DNA of 64,000 bases, from the NCBI RefSeq assembly GCF_003019255.1, contig NZ_CP027846.1:930001-994000 (forward strand), written 5' to 3'. The position numbers were made by a program, and so were the translations under genes. The DNA comes from Staphylococcus kloosii. GTDB taxonomy: Bacteria > Bacillota > Bacilli > Staphylococcales > Staphylococcaceae. Position 1 is the first letter of the stretch. Each line of letters begins with the position of its first letter. Of the stretch, positions 55,795 through 64,000 are shown in pieces. The notes beneath the pieces are model-generated. The model had not been told where the DNA came from, did not search any database, and saw only the letters and a list, made by a program, of their open reading frames with translations.

Positions 55795-57285
55795 ATGTTA
55801 CTTAATAAACAACTTGTAAATCAGTTTATACAGTACACTGTGGATATGGGCGAATTTGATACATTAGATGCTATTTATGTTCAAAATAGACTCATCGCTA
55901 TACTTGGTGCTAAAGGTATTGAGGATGAAAAAACAATAGATTCGATATCGGCGATGACGCCAAACGATATCGCACAAATATGGATTGAGGAAGCGGTTAA
56001 AGCAGGGACTATCGAAGGTGAACTCTACAATAGAGAAATAATAGAGGCCCAAATACTTGATTTAATAACGCCTAAACCTTCAACTATAAATAATTATTTT
56101 TGGCAACAGCATAAAGAAAATCCAAAGCTTGCAACGGATTATTTTTATGAGTTATCTAAGCGTAATCATTATGTTAAAGAGGACGCTATCGCTAAAAACA
56201 TTAGTTATAATGTTGCAACCGACTACGGCGATATAGAAATAACAATAAATTTATCAAAACCAGAAAAAGACGGTAAACAGATAGCTAAAGAAAAAAATGC
56301 AACTGCAAGCGCCTATCCGCAATGTGCACTATGTTTTGAAAACGAAGGATATATTGGGAGTGTATTACAAGCAGCGAGAACAAATCATCGTATTATCCGT
56401 ATGAATTTAGCAGGCCATGAATGGGGCTTCCAATATTCACCATATGCTTACTTTAATGAACATAGCATCGTATTATCAGGTACACATGAACCAATGGAAA
56501 TTAATCAACAAACATTTGTAAATTTAGTGGAATTTGTTCAACAATTTCCCCATTACTTTATAGGTTCTAATGCTGATATTCCGATTGTAGGAGGCTCAAT
56601 TTTATCGCACAATCATTATCAAGCTGGACGACATGAATTTCCAATGGATAGAGCCACAACTAAAGAAACTTTTAAGTTAACATCATTTCCGGATATTGAA
56701 GCAACGACATTAAAATGGCCGATGAGTGTTATTAGATTGAAAAGTAAAAATAGCGAACAATTAATTAAAGCTGCTACCTATGTAATGGATAAATGGAATA
56801 ATTATTCAGACAGTAGTGTCGATATAAAAGCCTATAGTGACGATGGCACAAGACATCATACTGTAACACCGATAGTACGTTTTAACAATGATCAATATGA
56901 AATTGATATTGTGTTACGTGACAATCAAACGTCGAATGAATATCCTGACGGTATTTTTCACCCTCATCAAGATGTACAACATATTAAAAAAGAAAATATT
57001 GGGTTAATCGAAGTGATGGGCACGGCAATTTTACCTGGAAGATTAAAAAATGAACTTGCCGATGTAAAAAATTATTTACTTGGAAAATCTGTTAATGATT
57101 TAGGACCTCATAAACAATGGGCAGAAACGATGGCTCAAAATTATAACATTGATAATGACAACGTGGATGACATTATAGACAGAGAAGTAGGACTTAAATT
57201 TAAAAGAGTATTAGCAGACGCAGGTGTATTTAAAGATAACGAACAAGGCAATAATGCATTTAAACAATTTTTAAACGTACTTTAA
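55795..57285 (+). CDS. galT: galactose-1-phosphate uridylyltransferase, class II
   Basis: The 496-residue protein is the long Firmicute (GalT2) type of uridylyltransferase, which swaps UMP between UDP-glucose and galactose-1-phosphate. Family blocks include ASAYPQCALCFENEG, the NLAGHEWGFQYSPYAYFNEH stretch and the presumed active-site GGSILSHNHYQAG. The gene completes the Leloir pathway with galK and galE. GAAGG lies before the ATG inside the end of galE. Confidence 0.95.
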   Translation: MLLNKQLVNQFIQYTVDMGEFDTLDAIYVQNRLIAILGAKGIEDEKTIDSISAMTPNDIAQIWIEEAVKAGTIEGELYNREIIEAQILDLITPKPSTINNYFWQQHKENPKLATDYFYELSKRNHYVKEDAIAKNISYNVATDYGDIEITINLSKPEKDGKQIAKEKNATASAYPQCALCFENEGYIGSVLQAARTNHRIIRMNLAGHEWGFQYSPYAYFNEHSIVLSGTHEPMEINQQTFVNLVEFVQQFPHYFIGSNADIPIVGGSILSHNHYQAGRHEFPMDRATTKETFKLTSFPDIEATTLKWPMSVIRLKSKNSEQLIKAATYVMDKWNNYSDSSVDIKAYSDDGTRHHTVTPIVRFNNDQYEIDIVLRDNQTSNEYPDGIFHPHQDVQHIKKENIGLIEVMGTAILPGRLKNELADVKNYLLGKSVNDLGPHKQWAETMAQNYNIDNDNVDDIIDREVGLKFKRVLADAGVFKDNEQGNNAFKQFLNVL

Positions 57286-57287
57286 AA

Positions 57288-57312
57288 TGGATGATGAATT
57301 CATCCTTTTTTT
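57288..57312 (+). terminator. terminator of the gal operon
   Basis: GGATGA and TCATCC enclose TGAAT and a run of nine T residues follows. Confidence 0.87.
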
Positions 57313-57357
57313 TTATATTTCACAAGTCTATAATAAAACTAAATAGGGGGTAATAAA

Positions 57358-58146
57358 ATGAATATAAAAAAATTATTAGTTGGTATCACTACTGCGAGTG
57401 TAGTGTTAGCGGGTTGTTCGAATTCTGGAAGTGACCACAAAAGCAAAGAAAGTTCTAAAAAAGATTCAAATAAAAAGCAACATATTACAGTTTCTGCAGC
57501 AGCAAGTTTAACTGACGTGAACAAAGATTTAGCTAAAGAATTTAAGAAAGACCATAAAAACACTAAGATTTCATTTAATTATGGTGGTTCTGGTGCGTTA
57601 AGACAACAAATTGAAAAAGGTGCACCAAGTGACGTTATGATGTCTGCCAATACAAAAGATGTTGATATGTTAGTAAAAGATAAGAAAGCAAAGAATACAT
57701 ATAATTATGCACAAAATAAACTAGTGCTTATCGGTGATAAAGACAGTAACTACAAATCAGTAAAAGATATTAAAAAAGGCGATAAATTAGCTATAGGCGA
57801 GACTAAGTCCGTGCCTGCAGGTAAATATGCCGAACAATATTTAAAAGATCAGAAGTTATATGACGATGTTAAATCAAACTTGGTATATGCTAAAGATGTT
57901 CGCCAAGTATTGAACTACGTAGAAAAAGGTAATGCGCAATTAGGTTATGTTTATAAAACGGATTTAGCACAAAGCCAAAAAAATGGAAACAATAAAGTTA
58001 AAGAAATCAATGCAGCTAAGCTGAAAAAACCAATTACTTACAAAGCAGCAACGACTTCAAATAAAAAAGCAGCAAAAGAATGGGTAGACTTCTTGAAAAC
58101 GAAAGATGCTAAAAAAATCATGAAAAAATATAAATTTGAAGAATAG
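57358..58146 (+). CDS. modA: molybdate-binding lipoprotein ModA
   Basis: The 262-residue lipoprotein (C20 in VVLAGCS) binds molybdate outside the cell. The conserved VSAAASLTD start of the mature domain, YGGSGALRQQIEKGAPSD and VYKTD are typical of ModA. A lysine/serine-rich linker follows the lipid anchor. It is the first gene of modABC; GGGGG precedes the ATG. Confidence 0.95.
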   Translation: MNIKKLLVGITTASVVLAGCSNSGSDHKSKESSKKDSNKKQHITVSAAASLTDVNKDLAKEFKKDHKNTKISFNYGGSGALRQQIEKGAPSDVMMSANTKDVDMLVKDKKAKNTYNYAQNKLVLIGDKDSNYKSVKDIKKGDKLAIGETKSVPAGKYAEQYLKDQKLYDDVKSNLVYAKDVRQVLNYVEKGNAQLGYVYKTDLAQSQKNGNNKVKEINAAKLKKPITYKAATTSNKKAAKEWVDFLKTKDAKKIMKKYKFEE

Positions 58147-58166
58147 TAATTGAAGGAGGTAGGACG

Positions 58167-58838
58167 ATGGTCGATTTAACACCATTTTGGATTTCAATTA
58201 AAGTAGCAGTCATTAGTACGATCATCGTTTTCTTCATAGGTATCATAGTTGCAAGATGGTTGTATAGTAGACATGGTATAATCGCTAGGTTATTGGAAAG
58301 TATTGTTGTGCTACCTATTGTGTTACCGCCGACGGTTATGGGTTTTATATTGCTTATAATCTTTTCACCTAAAAGTCCTGTCGGTCAGTTTTTTAGTCAT
58401 GTATTACACATACCTGTCGTGTTTACTATGACAGGTGCAATCATTGCCTCTATTATTGTAAGCTTCCCATTAATGTATCAACATACAGTCCAAGGTTTTA
58501 GAGGTATTGATAAAAAGATGTTGAATACTGCGCGTACGATGGGAGCAAGTGAAAATAAAATTTTTACACAACTCATCTTACCTTTATCAAAGCGTTCTAT
58601 CTTATCTGGTGTAATGATGAGTTTTGCGAGAGGTATTGGCGAATTCGGTGCTACTTTGATGGTAGCTGGGTACATTCCAAATAAGACAAATACGTTGCCA
58701 TTAGAAATTTATTTCTTAGTGGAACAAGGTAAAGAAAATCAAGCTTGGTTATGGGTGCTTGTGTTAGTTGCTTTCGCAATAACGATAATCGGCACAATCA
58801 ATGTCTTGAACAAAGAACGTTATTTGGAGGGTGATTAG
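58167..58838 (+). CDS. modB: molybdate ABC transporter permease ModB
   Basis: The 223-residue permease has five to six membrane helices. Its coupling loop, ARTMGASENKIFTQLILPLS (about 113-132), contacts the ATPase, and FARGIGEFGATLMVAG is the ModB/CysT signature. GGAGGT precedes the ATG. The modC start codon follows the stop codon directly. Confidence 0.95.
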   Translation: MVDLTPFWISIKVAVISTIIVFFIGIIVARWLYSRHGIIARLLESIVVLPIVLPPTVMGFILLIIFSPKSPVGQFFSHVLHIPVVFTMTGAIIASIIVSFPLMYQHTVQGFRGIDKKMLNTARTMGASENKIFTQLILPLSKRSILSGVMMSFARGIGEFGATLMVAGYIPNKTNTLPLEIYFLVEQGKENQAWLWVLVLVAFAITIIGTINVLNKERYLEGD

Positions 58839-59447
58839 ATGCTTACTATTAAATTAAAACATCAGCTAAAAGACACTCCAATAACAATTGATATTAATGA
58901 TCAAAAACCTAAAATATATGCTTTAAGAGGCCCGTCTGGCATAGGTAAAACAACCGTATTAAATATGATTGCAGGTTTAAGACAACCTAACGAAGCATTT
59001 ATTAAAGTGAATAATAACGTGTTAACAGATACTGAAACTAATGTGAATGTTAAAATTCAGCAACGTAATATAGGTTATTTATTTCAAGATTATCAATTAT
59101 TTCCTAATATGAATGTCTTGAAAAATATAACCTTTATGACTCCATATTCGAGACATATCGAAGACTTAATGTCAGAACTGAATATAACGCATTTAGTTGA
59201 GCAATATCCGTATACATTATCTGGTGGTGAGTCTCAACGTGTGGCATTAGCACGTACACTGAGTACAAAACCAGATTTAATATTGTTAGATGAACCATTC
59301 TCTAGTTTAGATGATTATACTAAAGATGAAAGTATAAAAATCGTCAACAATGTGTTTGAAGAATGGCAAATACCTATAATATTCGTGACACATTCAAATT
59401 ATGAAGCAGAACAATTAGCGCATGAAATTATTACATTTGGTAATTAA
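58839..59447 (+). CDS. modC: molybdate ABC transporter ATPase ModC, short form
   Basis: The 202-residue ATPase has Walker A GPSGIGKTT, signature LSGGESQRVALARTL, Walker B LILLDEPFSSLDD and the switch histidine in VTHSN. Many ModC proteins have about 150 further residues with a molybdate-binding Mop domain; that part is absent here, so feedback inhibition by bound molybdate is not expected. It begins right after the modB stop codon. Confidence 0.94.
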   Translation: MLTIKLKHQLKDTPITIDINDQKPKIYALRGPSGIGKTTVLNMIAGLRQPNEAFIKVNNNVLTDTETNVNVKIQQRNIGYLFQDYQLFPNMNVLKNITFMTPYSRHIEDLMSELNITHLVEQYPYTLSGGESQRVALARTLSTKPDLILLDEPFSSLDDYTKDESIKIVNNVFEEWQIPIIFVTHSNYEAEQLAHEIITFGN

Positions 59448-59470
59448 GCGCATTGCATAAACAAATATAA

Positions 59471-59506
59471 ATCCCTTTACTTATTATCGAGTGAAGGGAT
59501 TTTTAG
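59471..59506 (+). terminator. terminator after modABC
   Basis: AATCCCTTTACT pairs with AGTGAAGGGATT (one wobble), followed by TTTTAGG. Confidence 0.83.
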
Positions 59507-59508
59507 GA

Positions 59509-59718
59509 TTATTTATTGTGTTCTGATTTTAATACGTTGTTGATCGCAGCCACCATTTTTTTGGCTTTGGAATAATTGATATACCACATAAAGAAATAAA
59601 TGATGTTAAAAATAAACGTAAACATTAAAATAGCGGAGATATATAATGGATACCAACCAAACAAAATAGCTATCGGTAAAAATTTAAGTCTATTTGAACA
59701 CGGATAAATATATTGCAC
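59509..59718 (-). CDS. small membrane protein, 69 residues, doubtful
   Basis: Two hydrophobic segments (about 13-25 and 28-48) are followed by a basic helical tail with KAKKMVAAINNVLK. The start would be GTG at 59718 and I see no good ribosome binding site, so the gene or its start is uncertain. It lies between modC and moeB on the opposite strand. No family recognised. Confidence 0.45.
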   Translation of the reverse strand: MQYIYPCSNRLKFLPIAILFGWYPLYISAILMFTFIFNIIYFFMWYINYSKAKKMVAAINNVLKSEHNK

Positions 59719-59876
59719 AATAATATATAGATGAATGGAGTTATTTATTAGATGAACGGTATTGATTTACTTATAAAATTCAGGTTCAATACGACTTTTA
59801 ACCATTTTAAAATGATTGTGACTCACCATAGATAGATTTATAATGGATGTAATGTATTTAAGAGAGGACAATTACA

Positions 59877-60881
59877 GTGGATAATAATCGTTATTCAAGA
59901 CAAATACTATTCAAAGGTATCGGTCAAGAGGGACAAACTTTAATAGCACAGGCCCACGTCACTATTGTAGGTATGGGGGCTTTAGGATCACATCTTGCCG
60001 AAGGTTTAGTAAGAGCGGGTATTGGTGAATTAACAATAGTAGATAGAGATTATATAGAAGAAAGTAATTTACAGCGACAAACGTTGTATTCTGCAAATGA
60101 TGCGGTTGAAGCGTTACCTAAAGTTATCGCAGCAGAACAAGCATTGCATGCTATTAATAAGGACGTAACGATTAACACATTTATTGAACAAGTTGATTAT
60201 GCATTTTTAGAAGAACATAGTCGTGAAGTAAATTTAATTTTAGATGCTACTGATAATTTTGACACTAGAATGTTAATCAATGATTTTGCCTTTAAAAATA
60301 ATATTCCTTGGATATACGGTGGTGTCGTACAAAGCACTTATGTTGAAGTGCCATTTATATCAGGGGAGACACCTTGCTTTAACTGCTTATTACCACAACT
60401 TCCTGCGATTAATTTAACATGTGATACGGTAGGCGTAATTCAACCTGCAGTCACAATGACGACGAGTTTACAACTGAGGGATGCACTTAAAATTATTACG
60501 GGTAATGATGTTCCAGCAAAGTATACCTATGGAGATATTTGGAATGGAGAACATCACGTGTTTGGTTTTAGTCGTATGTCTGATAATGGTTGTCATACAT
60601 GTGGCGCAAAACCGACGTTTCCACATTTAAATAAGCAAGCACATGAGTATGCTTCATTATGTGGTAGGGATACGGTGCAATATCAAAATAAACATATTTC
60701 CCAGGAAATGTTAGTAAACTTTTTAGTAAAAAATAATATTGATTATAAATCAAACGATTATCTTATTATGTTTCGTTATGATGGGTATCGCTTAGTCAAT
60801 TTTCAAGACGGCAGATTTCTGATTCATAATATGTCACAAGCGAGTGAAGCGGCAAAACTGATGAATAAATTATTTGGATAA
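59877..60881 (+). CDS. moeB: molybdopterin-synthase adenylyltransferase
   Basis: The 334-residue E1-like enzyme activates the C-terminal glycine of MoaD with ATP. It has the nucleotide-binding GMGALG (32-37), the arginine of SNLQRQTLYS, and two zinc cysteine pairs, CFNCL and CHTCGA. The remaining C-terminus is short and is not a rhodanese domain. The GTG start at 59877 follows AGAGAGG. It could also act on ThiS, but the location among moa genes supports MoeB. Confidence 0.9.
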   Translation: MDNNRYSRQILFKGIGQEGQTLIAQAHVTIVGMGALGSHLAEGLVRAGIGELTIVDRDYIEESNLQRQTLYSANDAVEALPKVIAAEQALHAINKDVTINTFIEQVDYAFLEEHSREVNLILDATDNFDTRMLINDFAFKNNIPWIYGGVVQSTYVEVPFISGETPCFNCLLPQLPAINLTCDTVGVIQPAVTMTTSLQLRDALKIITGNDVPAKYTYGDIWNGEHHVFGFSRMSDNGCHTCGAKPTFPHLNKQAHEYASLCGRDTVQYQNKHISQEMLVNFLVKNNIDYKSNDYLIMFRYDGYRLVNFQDGRFLIHNMSQASEAAKLMNKLFG

Positions 60882-60896
60882 AATGGGGGCGTAGTT

Positions 60897-61397
60897 ATGC
60901 ATAGTGATATTAAATTAACACGTAAAATACAAAGTGCAGTGTTGACGATTTCTGATACGAGAGATTATAAGACGGATAAAAGTGGTCAATTGATTAAGTC
61001 TTTACTTGCAGAAGAAAATGTTGAAGTTAGAGACGAAGCTTACAAAATTGTCAAAGATGAACCACAAGCTATAAAGTCTCAAATTGAAGAATGGTTAAAG
61101 TCTGACGTTGACGTCATTATTACTACAGGTGGTACTGGTATATCTCCGCGAGATATTACTATAGAAACAGTGCGACCATTATTTACGAAAGAAATAGAAG
61201 GTTTTGGTGAATTGTTTAGGTATTTAAGCTATACCGAAGATGTAGGTACAAAAGCATTATTATCTAGAGCTATTGCAGGTACGGTGAAGGATAAATTAAT
61301 ATTTTGTCTACCAGGTTCTTCCGGCGCAGTGAAATTAGCGTTAAATAAATTAATTAAGCCTGAATTGAATCATTTAGTACATGAATTAACAAAATAA
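60897..61397 (+). CDS. moaB: molybdopterin adenylyltransferase-type protein MoaB
   Basis: The 166-residue MogA/MoaB-fold protein has the [16 protein letters not shown] signature and [12 protein letters not shown]. It is thought to adenylylate molybdopterin before metal insertion by MoeA. It lies 16 bases after moeB, preceded by ATGGGGGC, and is probably co-transcribed. Confidence 0.93.
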   Translation: MHSDIKLTRKIQSAVLTISDTRDYKTDKSGQLIKSLLAEENVEVRDEAYKIVKDEPQAIKSQIEEWLKSDVDVIITTGGTGISPRDITIETVRPLFTKEIEGFGELFRYLSYTEDVGTKALLSRAIAGTVKDKLIFCLPGSSGAVKLALNKLIKPELNHLVHELTK

Positions 61398-61446
61398 TTG
61401 GGCATGATGTAACCATTATTATTTAAATATTTACACTGCCCAATAT
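61396..61446. terminator. hairpin between convergent moaB and moaC
   Basis: ATTGGGCA and TGCCCAAT pair with an inner TGTAA/TTACA. No long T run follows, so it is a modest terminator for either strand. Confidence 0.6.
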
Positions 61447-61451
61447 AGATA

Positions 61452-61937
61452 CTATTGTTTACGCGTATAGTCACCTGATTTGCCGCCAGTTTTTGAAGAA
61501 AGGTAAGTTTCGCCGATAACCATACCTTTATCTAAAGCTTTTGTCATGTCGTACACGGTTAATGCCACAACAGACGCAGCTGTCAAAGCTTCCATTTCAA
61601 CACCAGTTTTACCTGTAGTAGAAACTGAAGTTGTAATATTAAGTGTATAATCATCGTCGTTAGTAACCCAGTCAAAACTAACATCGATGCCACTTAAAGG
61701 TAAGGGATGGCACATTGGTATGATTGTTGATGTGTTTTTGGCAGCCATGACGCCAGCAATTTGAGCCGTATTAAGCACGTTACCTTTTTGGTTGGTATGT
61801 TCCACGATTTGTTGGTAAATATCGGTATTAACAGTAATGCTAGAATGTGCAATAGCAGTACGTTTTGTATCGCTTTTGTCCGACACATCTACCATCTTTG
61901 CATTACCTTGTTCATTAATATGTGTGAAATTTGACAT
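61452..61937 (-). CDS. moaC: cyclic pyranopterin monophosphate synthase MoaC
   Basis: The 161-residue protein completes the conversion of the GTP-derived MoaA product to cPMP. It has the conserved [15 protein letters not shown] start ([15 protein letters not shown]), [19 protein letters not shown] and [20 protein letters not shown] blocks. ATG at 61937 follows TAGGAGGTAT; the frame runs further upstream without a suitable start. It is divergent from moeA. Confidence 0.95.
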   Translation of the reverse strand: MSNFTHINEQGNAKMVDVSDKSDTKRTAIAHSSITVNTDIYQQIVEHTNQKGNVLNTAQIAGVMAAKNTSTIIPMCHPLPLSGIDVSFDWVTNDDDYTLNITTSVSTTGKTGVEMEALTAASVVALTVYDMTKALDKGMVIGETYLSSKTGGKSGDYTRKQ

Positions 61938-61996
61938 AATATACCTCCTAAACAATTCATAGTATAACATGGAGCAAATAAGAAAGGGGATTAAGA

Positions 61997-63256
61997 ATGA
62001 CAGTAGAAAAAAGAAATCCAATTGCAGTAAAAGAAGCAATAGCGCGAGTGATGAAACAAGACATTACAATGCCTACAATAGAAGTACCTTTGCAACAAAG
62101 TTTGGATCATGTGCTAGCGCAAGACATTATAGCGACTTACGATATACCGAGATTCAATAAATCACCTTATGACGGCTTTGCAATTAGGAGTGAGGATTCA
62201 GTCGATGCAAGTGGAGAACATCGCGTTGAATTTAAAGTTATTGATCACATTGGCGCTGGTTCAGTTTCTGATAAAAGGTTAGGAACTAACGAGGCAGTTA
62301 GAATAATGACAGGTGCTGAATTACCTCAAGGTGCCGATGCCGTAGTTATGTTGGAACAAACAGTAGAAAAAGAAAGTTCATTTACTATTAGAAAGCCATT
62401 TGAATCATATGAAAATGTATCGTTAAAAGGCGAAGAGACAACTACTGGTGATATTGTCTTGAAAAAAGGGCAACATCTTAATGCAGGTGGTATCGCTGTT
62501 TTAGCTACATATGGTTATCAAGATGTTACTGTTTATAAAAAACCTAGCGTCGCCATTATAGCTACTGGTAGTGAATTGTTGGACGTCAGCGATGAACTTG
62601 AACCGGGTAAAATTCGTAATTCAAATGGCCCAATGATACAAGCCTTAGCAACTAAAGTTGGTTTAGAGATAGAAACATATAAAATACAACAAGATGATTT
62701 AGCAAGCAGCATTCAAGTAGTTAAAGAAGCCAAAAACAAACATGATATGGTGATTACTACAGGCGGAGTGTCAGTTGGAGATTTTGATTATTTACCTGCG
62801 ATTTATGAAGCATTAGATGCCAAAGTTTTATTTAATAAAGTTGCAATGCGTCCAGGTAGCGTAACGACTGTGGCTGTAGCAGATAATACTTATTTATTTG
62901 GTTTATCTGGCAATCCATCTGCTTGTTTTACGGGTTTTGAATTATTTGTAAAACCTGCCCTTAATAAGATGACAGGTGCGAATGCTTGTTATCCGCAAAT
63001 TGTTAAAGCGACATTAATGGAAGACTTTACAAAACCAAACCCATTTAGTCGTTTTATCAGAGCAAAAGCAACCTTTACAGGTGGTGAGATGACAGCTGTA
63101 CCGTCTGGGTTTAATAAATCTGGTGCAGTTGTTGCTATAGCACATAGTAATGCAATGATTATGTTGCCTGGTGGTACGAGAGGTTATAAAAAAGGTCGTA
63201 CGGTTGATGTTATTTTGACCGAATCATCTAGTTACGAAGAGGAATTATTATTATGA
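61997..63256 (+). CDS. moeA: molybdopterin molybdenumtransferase MoeA
   Basis: The 419-residue enzyme inserts molybdate into adenylylated molybdopterin. Signatures are the N-terminal [32 protein letters not shown], the ATGSELLD domain and [12 protein letters not shown], with [16 protein letters not shown] near the end. ATG at 61997 follows AAAGGGG. mobB overlaps its stop codon by four bases. Confidence 0.95.
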   Translation: MTVEKRNPIAVKEAIARVMKQDITMPTIEVPLQQSLDHVLAQDIIATYDIPRFNKSPYDGFAIRSEDSVDASGEHRVEFKVIDHIGAGSVSDKRLGTNEAVRIMTGAELPQGADAVVMLEQTVEKESSFTIRKPFESYENVSLKGEETTTGDIVLKKGQHLNAGGIAVLATYGYQDVTVYKKPSVAIIATGSELLDVSDELEPGKIRNSNGPMIQALATKVGLEIETYKIQQDDLASSIQVVKEAKNKHDMVITTGGVSVGDFDYLPAIYEALDAKVLFNKVAMRPGSVTTVAVADNTYLFGLSGNPSACFTGFELFVKPALNKMTGANACYPQIVKATLMEDFTKPNPFSRFIRAKATFTGGEMTAVPSGFNKSGAVVAIAHSNAMIMLPGGTRGYKKGRTVDVILTESSSYEEELLL

Positions 63257-63729
63257 TTTTGCAAATTGTCGGTTATAAAGATTCGGGTAAAACAACATTG
63301 ATGAGCTATACAATTAAACTGTTAAAATCCTTTGATTTAAAAGTTGCTACAATTAAAAATCATGGTCATGGTGGTGAAATAACGCTACAAGATAGCAATG
63401 TCGACCATATGAAACATTTTTCTGCTGGCGCTGATCAAAGCATTGTTCAAGGAGAAAATTATCGTCAAACAGTAACTAATGTAGCAAAACAAAATCTTAA
63501 GGAACTCATTGCTGAATCTGTTACAATAGACAGTGACATAATCTTAGTAGAAGGTTTTAAAGAAGCTCCGTATGATAAAGTTATCGTCTATCAAAACCAA
63601 GCAGATTATCATAAGTTAACACAATTATCTAACGTGCAATATCATATTAATTTAAGGGAAGAACATGCTTATAAACAATATGAAAGTTGGTTACTTACTT
63701 TGCTACGTACAAAAGGACTGATTGAATGA
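63253..63729 (+). CDS. mobB: molybdopterin-guanine dinucleotide biosynthesis adaptor MobB
   Basis: The 158-residue GTPase-like protein has the P-loop GYKDSGKTTLM (6-16) and ATIKNHGHGGE. MobB assists MobA in making the bis-MGD cofactor that formate dehydrogenase uses. The gene overlaps moeA and moaE by four bases each, so three proteins are translationally coupled. Confidence 0.93.
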   Translation: MILQIVGYKDSGKTTLMSYTIKLLKSFDLKVATIKNHGHGGEITLQDSNVDHMKHFSAGADQSIVQGENYRQTVTNVAKQNLKELIAESVTIDSDIILVEGFKEAPYDKVIVYQNQADYHKLTQLSNVQYHINLREEHAYKQYESWLLTLLRTKGLIE

Positions 63730-64000
63730 AACAGTTTGAAGTCACAAATACGCCCATTCAAACTGAGCAATATAGAGAATTTGTAGTGGACGCTACAAAA
63801 GGTGCTGCTGTTGTATTTACTGGCCATGTAAGAGAATGGACAAAAGGCATTAAAACTGAGTATTTAGAATATGAAGCGTACGTACCGATGGTAGAAAAGA
63901 AACTCGCGCAAATAGGCGATGAAATTACTGCACGTTGGCCAGAGTCAAGGACGGCGATTGTTCACAGAATTGGTGCATTAAATATCTCTGACATCGCAGT
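63726..64000 (+). CDS. moaE: molybdopterin synthase catalytic subunit MoaE, 5' part
   Basis: The frame opens at ATG 63726, overlapping the mobB stop codon, and runs to the window's end (91 complete codons). It shows MoaE features: VVFTGHVREWTKG, LEYEAYVPMVEKKL and a C-terminal-side TAIVHRIGALNISDIAV. MoaE with MoaD puts the dithiolene sulfurs into cPMP. The catalytic lysine and the end lie outside the window. Confidence 0.95.
   Translation, partial: MKQFEVTNTPIQTEQYREFVVDATKGAAVVFTGHVREWTKGIKTEYLEYEAYVPMVEKKLAQIGDEITARWPESRTAIVHRIGALNISDIA

Noticed and set aside
59752..59835. Short plus-strand frame of 27 codons before moeB
   Set aside because: It has a weak, distant GGAG and no conserved features; the length is within chance expectation.

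Overview
The window is AT-rich Firmicute chromosome whose proteins, gene order and signals are those of Staphylococcus. It carries hutGUI, mupG-murQ-murP-murR, an RsaI-like small RNA, a LytR-CpsA-Psr protein next to fdhA, ssaA-type CHAP proteins with WalR boxes, sarR, and a mod/moa/moe molybdenum cluster. A complete Leloir operon (galR-galK-galE-galT) argues against S. aureus or S. epidermidis and for a coagulase-negative species of the saprophyticus/cohnii/xylosus type. That species call is an inference. I saw no rRNA, tRNA, prophage or CRISPR.

Layout. 1-3.5 kb: end of an aldose-epimerase gene, a MOSC protein, rpiA, and a membrane protein with a degenerate CPBP site and a long acidic tail. 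3.7-8.6 kb: histidine use (hutG, LysR regulator, hutU, hutI). 8.7-15 kb: SulP transporter with an M20 amidohydrolase, an SDR with a sigma-B-like promoter, a flavin reductase, an NhaC antiporter with a terminator just before its start codon, and an SRPBCC protein. 15-17.7 kb: RpiR regulator divergent from a glucoside PTS, with operator-like palindromes and a perfect cre. 17.7-18.5 kb: a structured repeat and the first codons of a lost IS1182/IS1272-type transposase, next to an orphan gene. 18.7-23 kb: BASS transporter with a CodY-like box, HAD phosphatase, small membrane proteins, amino-acid permease. 23-27.3 kb: MurNAc recycling operon. 27.4-31.5 kb: CPBP protease, WYL-type regulator, RsaI-like sRNA with a cre on its promoter, inositol-monophosphatase-like protein, LCP protein.

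31.8-37.7 kb: formate dehydrogenase (fdhA plus a DUF1641 partner), a SagA-like glucosaminidase, an FAD monooxygenase. 37.76-38.57 kb: five 85-bp structured repeats in a tandem array of about 177-bp units. 38.8-48.8 kb: D-2-hydroxyacid dehydrogenase, a YkkCD-type SMR pair, two WalR-box CHAP secreted proteins, an opine-dehydrogenase-like protein with an NhaC transporter, sarR, and an acyl-CoA dehydrogenase homologue. 48.9-52.4 kb: a frameshifted FhuD2-like siderophore lipoprotein gene under a Fur box, bioY under a BirA operator, a GNAT protein, fdhD. 52.5-57.3 kb: galRKET. 57.3-64 kb: modABC, moeB, moaB, moaC, moeA, mobB and the start of moaE.

The genes form working sets. Molybdate uptake, cofactor synthesis and FdhD serve FdhA. 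Cell-wall genes (sagA, ssaA-type, LCP, mur) deal with wall turnover and recycling. Catabolic genes (hut, glucoside PTS, rsaI, perhaps mur) carry CcpA-type sites. The strongest observations are the structured tandem repeat array with a diverged copy beside an IS remnant, the 10-bp slippage-type lesion in the fhuD gene, and the RsaI-like sRNA.
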